Assembly (NCBI GenBank): GCA_001796495.1
Contig: MGMR01000028.1
Span: 1-7,918, forward strand
Reading direction: 5' to 3'
Length of the DNA: 7,918 bases
Source: Chloroflexi bacterium RBG_13_51_18
Lineage (GTDB): Bacteria; Chloroflexota; Dehalococcoidia; Dehalococcoidales; RBG-16-60-22
Part shown: positions 1-6,492 of the stretch, in pieces
Layout of the letters: each line of letters opens with the position of its first letter
Position numbering within the stretch: position 1 is the first letter of the stretch
The notes under the pieces: generated by a model
The model's database searches: none
The model's input: the letters and a program-made list of their open reading frames with translations, nothing else
What the model was told of the DNA's origin: nothing
Program-made: the position numbers and the translations under genes

Positions 1-970
1 GGGCGTTGGCGATAAGGACGACATCGCCGCCGCGTTTTGAAACTGACGGAAAGGCAGCCAGCAAACCGGAGATAGCCTCATTGGCCTTGGCGAAGGTATT
101 AGCTATGACGATATCTTTTTCCGAAGCCGCAGGCGTAAGGTAGTGAGTCGTAGCCGCCTCAAGGGCGGCGGTGTAGGCGGGGCGGGGCTTGCCGGCAAAT
201 AGAGCGACAGTCTCGCCCCACATATTAACGATGACGTCGATTTTCATATCCAGCCCCACGATGTCCGCCGCCTCGTCGATATCGCGTCGGCGCGGGTTAT
301 CATCCAATGCCCCCATGCCGGATACGGTATCACTAAAGTCGCCGCGGCCTTTAGCCTCGCGCGGAGAGTGCAGCGCCAGTACAGTTTCATAAGCGGACAC
401 GCCCGGCAGGACGATTTTACTGCCGCCCCCGAACCCGGCCATAATGTGCGGCACGATAGAGCCTATGCCTATTTTAAGGTCGCACTTCATCACCTCGGCG
501 TTGATGTTTAGCCTGGTGCCGGAAGATGTAGTGCCAACGTAAACACAGTTATCAAAGGGATTATGATTATAGACCGGGAAACGCTTTAAAACGTCCTCGC
601 CCAGCTTTTTAACGAAGTCCGCCCGGTTGAGCGCCCCGTGACAGCCGCCGGCGCAGATAAAGCGTATGCGGTTATCGGGGATGCCGGCGGCTAACAGCTC
701 CGCCAGCACGTGGGGGACAATCTCCGCCGCGCGGGTCACCCGCGCCATATCGTCGAAGAGGATGACCACCTCTTTCTTGCCGCGGGCATATTCACGCAAA
801 GGCGTCATGCCGAGTGGACTGCTGACCGCCTTTTTAATTCCGGAAGCCTCAAGGCGGGGTAGATTGTATCCCGCCATGTTGCAGACTTCTACCTGCCAGC
901 CAGCGGGAAGAGAAAGCTTAAGCTCTTTCACTCCGTGCCACGCCAGCTGGGGCAGCGTAATTTTCTGCAT
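1..970 (-). CDS. larA: LarA-family (DUF2088) nickel-pincer 2-hydroxyacid racemase/epimerase, 3' end off the window
   Basis: My reverse-strand translation gives 323 residues from the ATG at 970-968 with no stop before the window edge. The first LarA (lactate racemase) uses a nickel-pincer nucleotide cofactor bound to a Lys and a His. The key residues align well: H175 in PHIMAGFGGGSK, K185 ten residues later (pincer-linked Lys) and H201 sixteen residues after that. This is the same spacing as H174/K184/H200 of the Lactobacillus enzyme. D73/D74 and R77 (DDMAR) match the DxTR substrate-binding motif, and H111 (GGCHG) matches the catalytic His of GTHR. An AKANEA motif at 294-299 marks the C-terminal domain. 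About 100 residues are missing compared with the roughly 425-residue family. There is no signal peptide, so it is probably cytosolic. A GGAGG (980-984, reverse strand) supports the start. It lies 23 bases after the Nudix gene, so it is probably co-transcribed. The family also contains malate, 2-hydroxyglutarate and sugar-acid enzymes, and the substrate here is unknown. Confidence 0.9.
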   Translation of the reverse strand, partial: MQKITLPQLAWHGVKELKLSLPAGWQVEVCNMAGYNLPRLEASGIKKAVSSPLGMTPLREYARGKKEVVILFDDMARVTRAAEIVPHVLAELLAAGIPDNRIRFICAGGCHGALNRADFVKKLGEDVLKRFPVYNHNPFDNCVYVGTTSSGTRLNINAEVMKCDLKIGIGSIVPHIMAGFGGGSKIVLPGVSAYETVLALHSPREAKGRGDFSDTVSGMGALDDNPRRRDIDEAADIVGLDMKIDVIVNMWGETVALFAGKPRPAYTAALEAATTHYLTPAASEKDIVIANTFAKANEAISGLLAAFPSVSKRGGDVVLIANA

Positions 971-993
971 TAAATAGGGCCTCCGTTTATCAA

Positions 994-1449
994 TCAACCA
1001 GCGTCTTTAATTATACCCTGACGCAGAAACATGGCGCGTAAGGTGGGCGTAATATCCATTCCGGCTGCTTCCTCCGGCGTAAACCAGCCGCACTCTAAAG
1101 CGTCCGACCCCGCCTTGAGCTTTCCGCCGGCATACCTGGCAAGCAGGTCGATGATAACGTAATGATAGCGGATACGGCCGTTACGGTCCTTTACCACATT
1201 TTCTGCCGTATCCAACAACCGTTCTATCTCAATTTTGATTGAACACTCTTCAAGGACTTCACGCGCCGCCGCCTGGTAAATAGTTTCGCCCAACTCGATA
1301 GCCCCGCCGGGTATGCTCCACATGCCCTTATTAGGCTCGTTGGCACGCTTGACCAGCAGAATCTTTCCGGCGTTATAGACCACCACCCCGACACCACTAA
1401 TGGGTGAGGTAGGATATTTTCTACCATCTTTTTTGTTTGTCTCTCCCAA
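994..1449 (-). CDS. Nudix hydrolase (ADP-ribose pyrophosphatase/MutT-like)
   Basis: This is a 151-residue single-domain Nudix protein. Nudix enzymes cleave nucleoside diphosphates linked to another moiety, using Mg2+ or Mn2+ bound by the Nudix box. The box is at residues 49-71: G49, E55, R63, E64, E67 and E68 are all in register with GX5EX7REUXEEXGU. The usual Gly near its end is Ser (S70). PGG at 47-49 and KGMWSIPGG just before the box resemble the COG1051 (YjhB-like, ADP-ribose pyrophosphatase) group, but substrate cannot be read from sequence. The start is TTG at 1449-1447, chosen because GGAGG lies 9 bases upstream and no ATG precedes the conserved VGVVV strand. The preceding region has a good promoter (1490-1518). 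It is the first gene of a probable operon with the LarA-like gene. LarA cofactor is made from nicotinic acid adenine dinucleotide, so a nucleotide hydrolase is a suggestive but unproven partner. Confidence 0.9.
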   Translation of the reverse strand: MGETNKKDGRKYPTSPISGVGVVVYNAGKILLVKRANEPNKGMWSIPGGAIELGETIYQAAAREVLEECSIKIEIERLLDTAENVVKDRNGRIRYHYVIIDLLARYAGGKLKAGSDALECGWFTPEEAAGMDITPTLRAMFLRQGIIKDAG

Positions 1450-1458
1450 TTAAAACCG

Positions 1459-1463
1459 CCTCC
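1459..1463 (-). promoter_or_regulatory. Shine-Dalgarno for the TTG-initiated Nudix gene
   Basis: On the minus strand this reads GGAGG, 9 bases before the TTG at 1449-1447. It decides the start: no ATG lies in frame nearby, and the later GTG codons fall inside the first conserved beta strand. Confidence 0.75.
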
Positions 1464-1489
1464 AGAGTCGATTCTTCCGCAACGTTTTT

Positions 1490-1518
1490 ATTATGAGGAT
1501 GGAGAGCGGCGTTGTCAA
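1490..1518 (-). promoter_or_regulatory. sigma70-type promoter of the Nudix-larA operon
   Basis: Minus strand: a perfect -35 TTGACA (1518-1513), a 17-base spacer and a -10 CATAAT (1495-1490, 5 of 6 to consensus). Predicted transcription would begin near 1483, giving a leader of about 30 bases that carries the GGAGG. It is the best promoter match in the window. Confidence 0.65.
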
Positions 1519-1559
1519 AAACGGCAAAACGGTACTATTATCCCGGTACCTATAGAAGA

Positions 1560-1629
1560 AATATTTATGAATCGTTTACATCCCCTGAAGCAATATTCAC
1601 CGGATGTTTATAGCTGGAATGCTAATATT
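1560..1629. repeat. Three AATATT hexamers at exact 32-base steps
   Basis: The palindromic hexamer AATATT occurs at 1560-1565, 1592-1597 and 1624-1629, each exactly 32 bases from the last, or about three helical turns. It sits between the divergent promoters. It could be a set of regulator sites on one DNA face, but the region is AT-rich and chance is not excluded. Confidence 0.25.
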
Positions 1630-1636
1630 TCGCCGC

Positions 1637-1666
1637 ATGGCACAAATTCCGGCAATAAATTATATT
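1637..1666 (+). promoter_or_regulatory. Candidate promoter of the kinase/response-regulator operon
   Basis: ATGGCA (1637-1642, 4 of 6 to TTGACA), an 18-base spacer, then TATATT (1661-1666, 5 of 6 to TATAAT). Transcription would start near 1673, about 30 bases before the ATG at 1705. The surrounding AT-rich sequence makes other -10 choices possible. Confidence 0.4.
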
Positions 1667-1688
1667 TATAAATCCTCTATTTACGCTT

Positions 1689-1695
1689 GGGAGGG
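1689..1695 (+). promoter_or_regulatory. Shine-Dalgarno that sets the kinase start at ATG 1705
   Basis: GGGAGGG lies 9 bases before the ATG at 1705. An in-frame TTG at 1687 would give six extra residues, but it overlaps this site and has no ribosome-binding site of its own. Confidence 0.7.
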
Positions 1696-1704
1696 TGGCA
1701 CGAA

Positions 1705-4344
1705 ATGAAAAACGCCTACCCGGAGATTCACAATGGCCGGGATAACAGCAGCGGAGTATCCAATGAAATTGATAACAGTATTATAGTCCCGCCTTTTCCC
1801 AAAAATCACGTTTTTTTTCATCTTTCAGCGGAGAATGCCCACGACCTTATCTTCAATACAAGAGTATCCCCCAACTTTAATTTCGATTATGTAAGCCCTT
1901 CTTCCACACACATTACCGGATACACTCCCGAAGAATTTTATGCCGACCCGTATCTGGCGAAAAAGTGCATCCCCCCGGAAGATTTTCGTAAAGTATCGGA
2001 CCCGTCACTATGGAAAAATCCGCATGAAATAAAACCCTTAGAAATACGATGGAAACGCAAAGATGGAAAGATGATCTGGACAGAACAACTGATTTCACCC
2101 GTTCTGGATAAAGACGGCAACCCTGAAAGCTTCAACATCATGGCCCGCGATACTACCGAACGTAAGGAGGCTGAAATCGCCCTCCTGGAAAGTCAACAAT
2201 TCAATGCCAGCCTCCTGGAAAACGCGCCGCACGCCACAGTTGTATTCAATCCGGATACTTCTGTCAAGTATGTAAACCCGGCCTGGGAACAACTCAACGG
2301 CTGGACATTATCAGAAATAGCGGGCACCAAAATGCCGTATCCCTGGTGGCCGGCCGAATTTAGAGATGTTTCCATGAAATACTTTAAAGAAGCCATGAAA
2401 CAGGGCAGCGGCAAAGCCGAAGTAATTTCACAAAAGAAAAATGGGGAAATCTACTGGATAACTATAAACTGGGCTTCCGTTATAAACGACGGGGAATTGC
2501 TTTACCTTCTTGTCAATTCAGTTGATATCACCGAGCGAAAAAGAATGGAAGAAGCCCTGCGGGAGTCTGAAGAGAAATTTTCCAAGGCATTCCAGGCCAG
2601 CCCGCATATAGTGGCTATTACCACGCTTAAAGACGGACGGTTTATAGATGTCAATGATAGCTACACACGTAAAACGGGATTTACAAGAGAAGAAATCATA
2701 GGGCATAGAACAGTTGAAAAGAATGTCTGGATAAATGAGAAGGACCGGGAAAGGATGCTCAAGCTGCTTAAAAAACACGGCAGAGTTAGCAACGAGGAAT
2801 TTCAATTCCGGTCAAAGTCGGGTGAAATTGGTACTTGGCTTTTATCAGCCGAGCCGTTAACTGTCGGGGGAGAGGCCTGTTTAATCGGGGTCTCCACGGA
2901 TATTACCAAGCGAAAGCAGATTGAAGAAGCCCTGCGTGAATCGGAACAGAAGTTTTCCGTAGCCTTCCGCTCCAGCCCGGATATTATGGCTATCGCCAGT
3001 CTCACCGATGGCAAATACATCGAAGTCAATGACAGCTTTACTAATTGCCTGGGGTATACCCGCGAAGAAGTTATAGGGCACACCACTCAAGAATTGAATA
3101 TCTGGGTGTTCCCTGAAGAAGCCGAGAAAATGATACGGGGCTTACAGGAGCATGGCAAAGTGAGAGGCGCGGAACACAGCGTAAGAACAAAACAAGGAGA
3201 AATACGTACCTGGCAATGCGCGGCGGATATTATAAGTATCAACGGTGAAACATGCATGTTAGCCGCAGCTACAGACATCACCGAGCAGAAAATAGTTGAA
3301 GAGAAACTGCAAGAGCATAAGAAAATGATTGAAAGTATCCTGGCTACCATGCCGGAAGGTGTGCTGGTTATAGACGGAAAAGAGCATATACTGCTGGCCA
3401 ATAAAGCCCTGCATAAAATTTTCCATCTCAACGGCAAGTCTCTTAAAAATAAGACTCTGGCCGATATATTTCCCAAAGGACAATTCTTCGACCTTTACAG
3501 GGCAGTGCATAGCAAGGACTCCGAGAAGAATTACCTGGAATTCAGGTATAAGGTAGAGGGGCTGGAGAAAATCATCGATTGCGTTATCGTAAAAATGGAC
3601 GGGGAACGCAGGCTGCTGTCATTTTCTGATATCTCTCGTGAAAGGGAAGAGGAGGAAAAGCTTTACCTCACTGACCGCCTGGCTTCTATCGGAGAAATGG
3701 CGGCCGGTCTGGCGCATGAACTAAACAATCCTTTGACAGGTATTTTGGCATTGTCTCAAATGCTCGCGCACGGCAATCTATCGAGCGAGCATAAAGAGGA
3801 CCTGGAATGTATTAATACTGAAGCTAAACGGGCAGCCAGTATCGTGAAAAACGTTCTCCTGTTTGCACGGAATAAAACAGGAGAAAACAGCCAGTCTTCA
3901 GTAAATGACGTAGTTAAAAACGTTTTGAAGCTGCGCGAATATGAGGAGAAAATCAGTAACATAACCATAGTGACAAATCTTGAAGAAAACCTGCCGGATG
4001 TACCGGTAGATAAATGGCAATTACAGCAGGTCTTTTTAAATCTTATCTCCAACGCAGAAGCGGCGGTTAAAGAAGTAGCCCGCCCGGGCATCATCACTAT
4101 TACAACGCAACGCATCAACAACCATGTCAACATAGTTTTCAGCGATAACGGATGCGGTATCAACAAGCAAATCATGCCCAGGATTTTCGACCCCTTCTTT
4201 ACCACCAAGGAAATCGGCAAGGGTACCGGGCTCGGTTTGAGTATCTGCTACAGCATAATCGTGAAACACGGCGGTAAAATAGGCGTCAAAAGCCAGGTGA
4301 ATGAAGGCACTACCTTTACTATCAAAATACCCGTTGTCAAATAA
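1705..4344 (+). CDS. Soluble sensor histidine kinase with five PAS domains
   Basis: The protein has 879 residues with no signal peptide or membrane segment, so it is probably a cytosolic sensor. Reading from the N terminus: a variable segment (1-37), then PAS/PAC domains at about 38-157, 163-282, 289-406, 414-531 and 543-648. The first four end in the DxTxRK-type or similar PAC motif (for example DITERK at 274-279). A HisKA dimerisation domain at about 657-725 holds the phospho-accepting H671 in GLAHELNNPL. A HATPase domain at about 770-878 has the N box (N783 in NLISNAEAAV), G1 (DNGCG, 814-818), F box (FDPFFTTK, from 828) and G2 (GTGLGL, 840-845). All catalytic boxes are intact, so autophosphorylation is expected. 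PAS3 and PAS4 are tandem duplicates. The ligand or redox cofactor of the PAS domains cannot be told from sequence. The response-regulator gene begins 40 bases downstream, so it is the likely phosphate acceptor. Confidence 0.95.
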   Translation: MKNAYPEIHNGRDNSSGVSNEIDNSIIVPPFPKNHVFFHLSAENAHDLIFNTRVSPNFNFDYVSPSSTHITGYTPEEFYADPYLAKKCIPPEDFRKVSDPSLWKNPHEIKPLEIRWKRKDGKMIWTEQLISPVLDKDGNPESFNIMARDTTERKEAEIALLESQQFNASLLENAPHATVVFNPDTSVKYVNPAWEQLNGWTLSEIAGTKMPYPWWPAEFRDVSMKYFKEAMKQGSGKAEVISQKKNGEIYWITINWASVINDGELLYLLVNSVDITERKRMEEALRESEEKFSKAFQASPHIVAITTLKDGRFIDVNDSYTRKTGFTREEIIGHRTVEKNVWINEKDRERMLKLLKKHGRVSNEEFQFRSKSGEIGTWLLSAEPLTVGGEACLIGVSTDITKRKQIEEALRESEQKFSVAFRSSPDIMAIASLTDGKYIEVNDSFTNCLGYTREEVIGHTTQELNIWVFPEEAEKMIRGLQEHGKVRGAEHSVRTKQGEIRTWQCAADIISINGETCMLAAATDITEQKIVEEKLQEHKKMIESILATMPEGVLVIDGKEHILLANKALHKIFHLNGKSLKNKTLADIFPKGQFFDLYRAVHSKDSEKNYLEFRYKVEGLEKIIDCVIVKMDGERRLLSFSDISREREEEEKLYLTDRLASIGEMAAGLAHELNNPLTGILALSQMLAHGNLSSEHKEDLECINTEAKRAASIVKNVLLFARNKTGENSQSSVNDVVKNVLKLREYEEKISNITIVTNLEENLPDVPVDKWQLQQVFLNLISNAEAAVKEVARPGIITITTQRINNHVNIVFSDNGCGINKQIMPRIFDPFFTTKEIGKGTGLGLSICYSIIVKHGGKIGVKSQVNEGTTFTIKIPVVK
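2551..3300 (+). repeat. Tandem 375-base (125-codon) PAS repeat inside the kinase gene
   Basis: Two in-frame units, 2551-2925 and 2926-3300, each begin at the EAL(R)E linker helix. Both contain ASP/SSP, DGR/KxIxVNDS, GxTREEhIGH, HGxV and DIT in the same order and at the same spacing. Similarity is visible in DNA (gaagccctgc opens both units), and the next related linker (gagaaactgc) starts exactly 375 bases later. This indicates an internal duplication of one PAS plus linker that has since diverged. Confidence 0.8.
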
Positions 4345-4384
4345 CAGAAAAAGCACTGGTTGAGAAGACAGGAAGGACAGAATA

Positions 4385-5455
4385 ATGGTAACAACAGCTA
4401 CTAAAGAAATATCGATAACAACGACGGATAAAAAAGAGAGAATCCTCATCGTCGACGATGAAAAAATTGTCAGGAGAAGCCTTGTCAAGTGTTTAACCAT
4501 GAATGGCTTCATTTGCGAGGAAGCCAGCAACGCCGACGAGGCAATGGAATACCTCCAGAACAAGACGGTGGACCTCGTTATCCTGGATATTATGATGCCC
4601 GGTATTCCCGGCAGCGAATTGCTGCCCAGGATTAAACAGGCCTTTCCCAACACCGCCGTGATTATGGCCACCGCTGTTGTTGAGCCGGATACCATTGTTA
4701 ATTGCATGAAGAACGGCGCCCACGATTACATTACCAAGCCCTTTGACCTCAACCAGTTGCTCAGTAATATTCAAACGGTAATTGAAAAGAGAAATCTCGA
4801 GATGTACCTCAAGGAGAAAAGCCAGGTACTCGAAGGTAAAGTGACGGAACAGGCCAGAGAGCTCCAGAAACTCTTTATCGACGCCGTGGAGTCGCTTATC
4901 AGTGCCCTTGAAGCTAAAGACAAATATACGGCGGGTCATTCGCGGAGAGTTACCAAAATAGCTCTGGATATCGCCTACGCTCTGGGGATTGACGGAGAAG
5001 AACAGGAAAACATACGCTGGGCGGCGCTGCTGCACGATATAGGGAAAATAGGAATCGACCCGAGCGTGCAGAACAAGCCGGGCGCTCTTACGCCGAACGA
5101 GTATAATTATATTCTGACGCACTGCACCATCGGCCCGGGCATCGTACAGCCGCTGGTCAACGATAGTATCGTGGAAGCGATAAGACACCACCATGACAGT
5201 TTTGACGGGGCCGGCCTGAACCAGATTTTCAAGGGCGATGACATACCGCTTATTTCCAGAATTCTAGCCGTGGCCGACTCCTTCGATGCGATGACTTCTG
5301 ACCGGCCCTACCGGGCGGCCATGTCCGCTTTGAAAGCAGTAGGGGAGATACAGAAATGCGCCGGCACCCAATTCGACCCTTCCATCGTACAGGCCTTCCT
5401 CAAGACGCCCATGGTCAGGTCTTTCAAGAATGAAATATTATCCAGTACGGAGTGA
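4385..5455 (+). CDS. Response regulator with REC and degenerate HD-GYP output domain
   Basis: The protein has 356 residues. REC domain at about 18-135: D24/D25 acidic pocket, phospho-acceptor D68 in LVILDIMMP, T96 and K118 (TKPF). A charged, probably coiled-coil linker follows at about 134-165. The HD-GYP-type domain covers about 166-345, with metal-ligand candidates H185, H217-D218 (HDIGK), H246, H268-H270 and D298. HD-GYP proteins normally hydrolyse cyclic-di-GMP using two or three metal ions. Here the signature HHExxDGxGYP reads HHHDSFDGAGLN (268-279), so Glu is Asp and the GYP triad is GLN. The downstream FKGDDIPL, VADSFDAM and TSDRPYR remain canonical. Activity may be altered, or cyclic-di-GMP may only be bound. 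The AGGAAGGA at 4370-4377 supports ATG 4385. It is in an operon with the kinase and is followed by prepilin-like genes, which suggests a role in surface-structure control (inference). Confidence 0.92.
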   Translation: MVTTATKEISITTTDKKERILIVDDEKIVRRSLVKCLTMNGFICEEASNADEAMEYLQNKTVDLVILDIMMPGIPGSELLPRIKQAFPNTAVIMATAVVEPDTIVNCMKNGAHDYITKPFDLNQLLSNIQTVIEKRNLEMYLKEKSQVLEGKVTEQARELQKLFIDAVESLISALEAKDKYTAGHSRRVTKIALDIAYALGIDGEEQENIRWAALLHDIGKIGIDPSVQNKPGALTPNEYNYILTHCTIGPGIVQPLVNDSIVEAIRHHHDSFDGAGLNQIFKGDDIPLISRILAVADSFDAMTSDRPYRAAMSALKAVGEIQKCAGTQFDPSIVQAFLKTPMVRSFKNEILSSTE

Positions 5456-5530
5456 CGTAAGTAACCAGCAATTCATGACGAATTAACTATTCTAATACAT
5501 ATACAATCAGAGAATAATAATAATAGAACC

Positions 5531-5580
5531 TAGCCTGAAGATAGATTAAATGATATAACGTACCCACTGTCGACAGGCTA
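5531..5580. repeat. Inverted repeat around the prepilin promoter region
   Basis: TAGCCTG (5531-5537) is exactly mirrored by CAGGCTA (5574-5580), with 36 bases between. The second arm overlaps the 10-base perfect palindrome CTGTCGACAG (5567-5576). The loop is too long for an ordinary terminator. A regulator site or chance are both possible. Confidence 0.3.
5551..5559 (+). promoter_or_regulatory. Candidate extended -10 promoter for the prepilin cluster
   Basis: TGATATAAC fits the extended -10 form TGnTATAAT with one mismatch. The -35 region at 17 bases (TAGCCT) is poor, as is common for extended -10 promoters. Transcription would begin near 5566, next to the palindrome CTGTCGACAG (5567-5576), leaving a leader of about 40 bases before ATG 5606. 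The 150-base gap after the response regulator suggests separate transcription. Confidence 0.4.
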
Positions 5581-5605
5581 CCTTTTTGTCAGACTGGGGA
5601 ACATG

Positions 5606-5953
5606 ATGAGACGTGAAAAGGGTAGCACTTTACTGGAAGTGTTAGTAGCCCTGGCTTTGCTGGGCATTGTCAGCGTGCTGTTTCTTAGCGGCATCGCTAA
5701 CTCCTCCTCGGCTCGCGTTACCGCCGATACGCGGGTGTCAGCGAAAATCCTCGCGGAAAGCCTCATGGAAAACATCAAAAAGCAAAGCTATGATTTATCT
5801 TATGATGTTACCATTCCGCCGGAGTTCCCCGGATATTCCGCCAATGTGACTGTTGAAAACATGGCCAACGGAAATATCCAAAAACTGATAATCGTCATCG
5901 AACACCTCGACCGGGAAGTTCTAACGCTGGAGAGCTTTAAGGTTGAAAGATGA
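5606..5953 (+). CDS. Type IV prepilin-like protein (short, PilV/GspI-like)
   Basis: The product is about 115 residues and is probably an exported pilin-like subunit. Its N terminus is a class III signal: a short basic leader (MRREKG), then STLLEVLVALALLGI. Prepilin peptidase should cut between G6 and S7, placing the conserved Glu at mature position +5 (E11). The hydrophobic stretch at about 8-27 would anchor the subunit and build the filament core. The rest is a small hydrophilic domain with no Cys and no recognised family beyond the prepilin N terminus. The start could be ATG 5603 or 5606. I choose 5606 because GGGGA at 5596-5600 is then 5 bases away, against 2 for 5603. The stop overlaps the next gene's ATG in an ATGA arrangement, so translation is coupled. 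Whether it serves a type IV pilus, a type II secretion pseudopilus or another filament cannot be decided here, because no assembly ATPase, platform protein or peptidase gene is visible. Confidence 0.85.
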   Translation: MRREKGSTLLEVLVALALLGIVSVLFLSGIANSSSARVTADTRVSAKILAESLMENIKKQSYDLSYDVTIPPEFPGYSANVTVENMANGNIQKLIIVIEHLDREVLTLESFKVER

Positions 5954-6477
5954 AATTATTCAGGTCGAAATTTTTAACAAAAGGCCAGGCAGGCTTTACG
6001 CTCATTGAGTTAATCGCAGCGGTGGCGATTACCGGTATTATCGGTCTGGGAGCTTCAATCTCCACCGCCCAGGTGCTCAACAATACCACGAAGAACAGCG
6101 ACTATACCCTGGCCAGCCGCGATGCCATGAACGCAATCTACTGGATAAGCCACGATGTTTTAATGGCGCAATCCATAAACGGCGCAGGGGGTTTCCCGCA
6201 GACCGAAGACCTGTCTTTGTCCTGGAAAGCGTGGAATAACACCGAATATACCGCCAGCTATACGCTGGAAAACGGCGTTCTCCGGCGCATTTATACTAAA
6301 AACGGCCAGGTTTTTACTACGGTAATTGCCTCGTATATAAATCCGGATGAGGCCTTTACCTATTGCACGTCCAACAACGGCACTCTAAGCCTGACTATCA
6401 CCAGCAGCGTCGGCGAGGGCGACAGGGTTGTTAGCGTAACCAAGGTAAGCGAAATCATATCAAGGCCAAGCTTATAA
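5950..6477 (+). CDS. Type IV prepilin-like protein (PilW/GspJ-like)
   Basis: This 175-residue protein has a textbook class III prepilin N terminus: leader through G15, then FTLIELIAAVAITGIIGLG, with predicted cleavage at G15/F16 and Glu at +5 (E20). The hydrophobic helix spans about 16-37. The C-terminal part (about 60-175) is Thr/Ser/Asn-rich with a single Cys and likely folds as a beta-rich pseudopilin head. The size and position (after a PilV/GspI-like gene and before a PilX-like one) resemble minor pilin operons, but I cannot assign the exact orthologue. The ATG (5950) overlaps the preceding TGA (5951-5953), and AAGG at 5939-5942 provides a Shine-Dalgarno 7 bases away. The next gene begins 15 bases downstream. 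Confidence 0.9.
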   Translation: MKLFRSKFLTKGQAGFTLIELIAAVAITGIIGLGASISTAQVLNNTTKNSDYTLASRDAMNAIYWISHDVLMAQSINGAGGFPQTEDLSLSWKAWNNTEYTASYTLENGVLRRIYTKNGQVFTTVIASYINPDEAFTYCTSNNGTLSLTITSSVGEGDRVVSVTKVSEIISRPSL

Positions 6478-6492
6478 AAACCGGATTGTATT

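Noticed and set aside
666..977. Plus-strand 103-codon frame opposite the LarA gene
   Set aside because: The opposite strand encodes intact LarA motifs through the same stretch, and there is no ribosome-binding site for this frame.
1531..1550. GGTAC...GTACC inverted repeat in the divergent intergenic region
   Set aside because: It has only five-base arms with a ten-base loop and no T-run, so it is expected by chance.
1687..1704. Six-codon upstream TTG extension of the kinase
   Set aside because: The TTG overlaps the GGGAGGG that serves ATG 1705, and the extension adds nothing conserved.
4036..4707. Long minus-strand open frame spanning the kinase end and the regulator start
   Set aside because: It runs antisense to two clear genes with complete domain motifs, has no Shine-Dalgarno, and its translation shows no recognisable domain.
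4493..5194. 233-codon minus-strand open frame inside the response regulator
   Set aside because: It is a shadow of the REC/HD-GYP frame. The plus frame carries all conserved motifs, and the minus frame has no recognisable domain.
5470..5484. Possible terminator hairpin AATTC-N5-GAATT after the response regulator
   Set aside because: The stem is five mostly A-T pairs with no following T-run, too weak to call a terminator.
5563..5600. Hairpin hiding the prepilin ribosome-binding site (CCCA pairing with TGGG)
   Set aside because: It has only four pairs with a long loop, and the predicted transcript start falls inside the first arm.
5456..5605. Cyclic-di-GMP riboswitch before the prepilin genes
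   Set aside because: I looked for the GEMM-I core motifs because of the HD-GYP neighbour. The conserved GGGCAAACC- and GCAAAGCC-like segments are absent.
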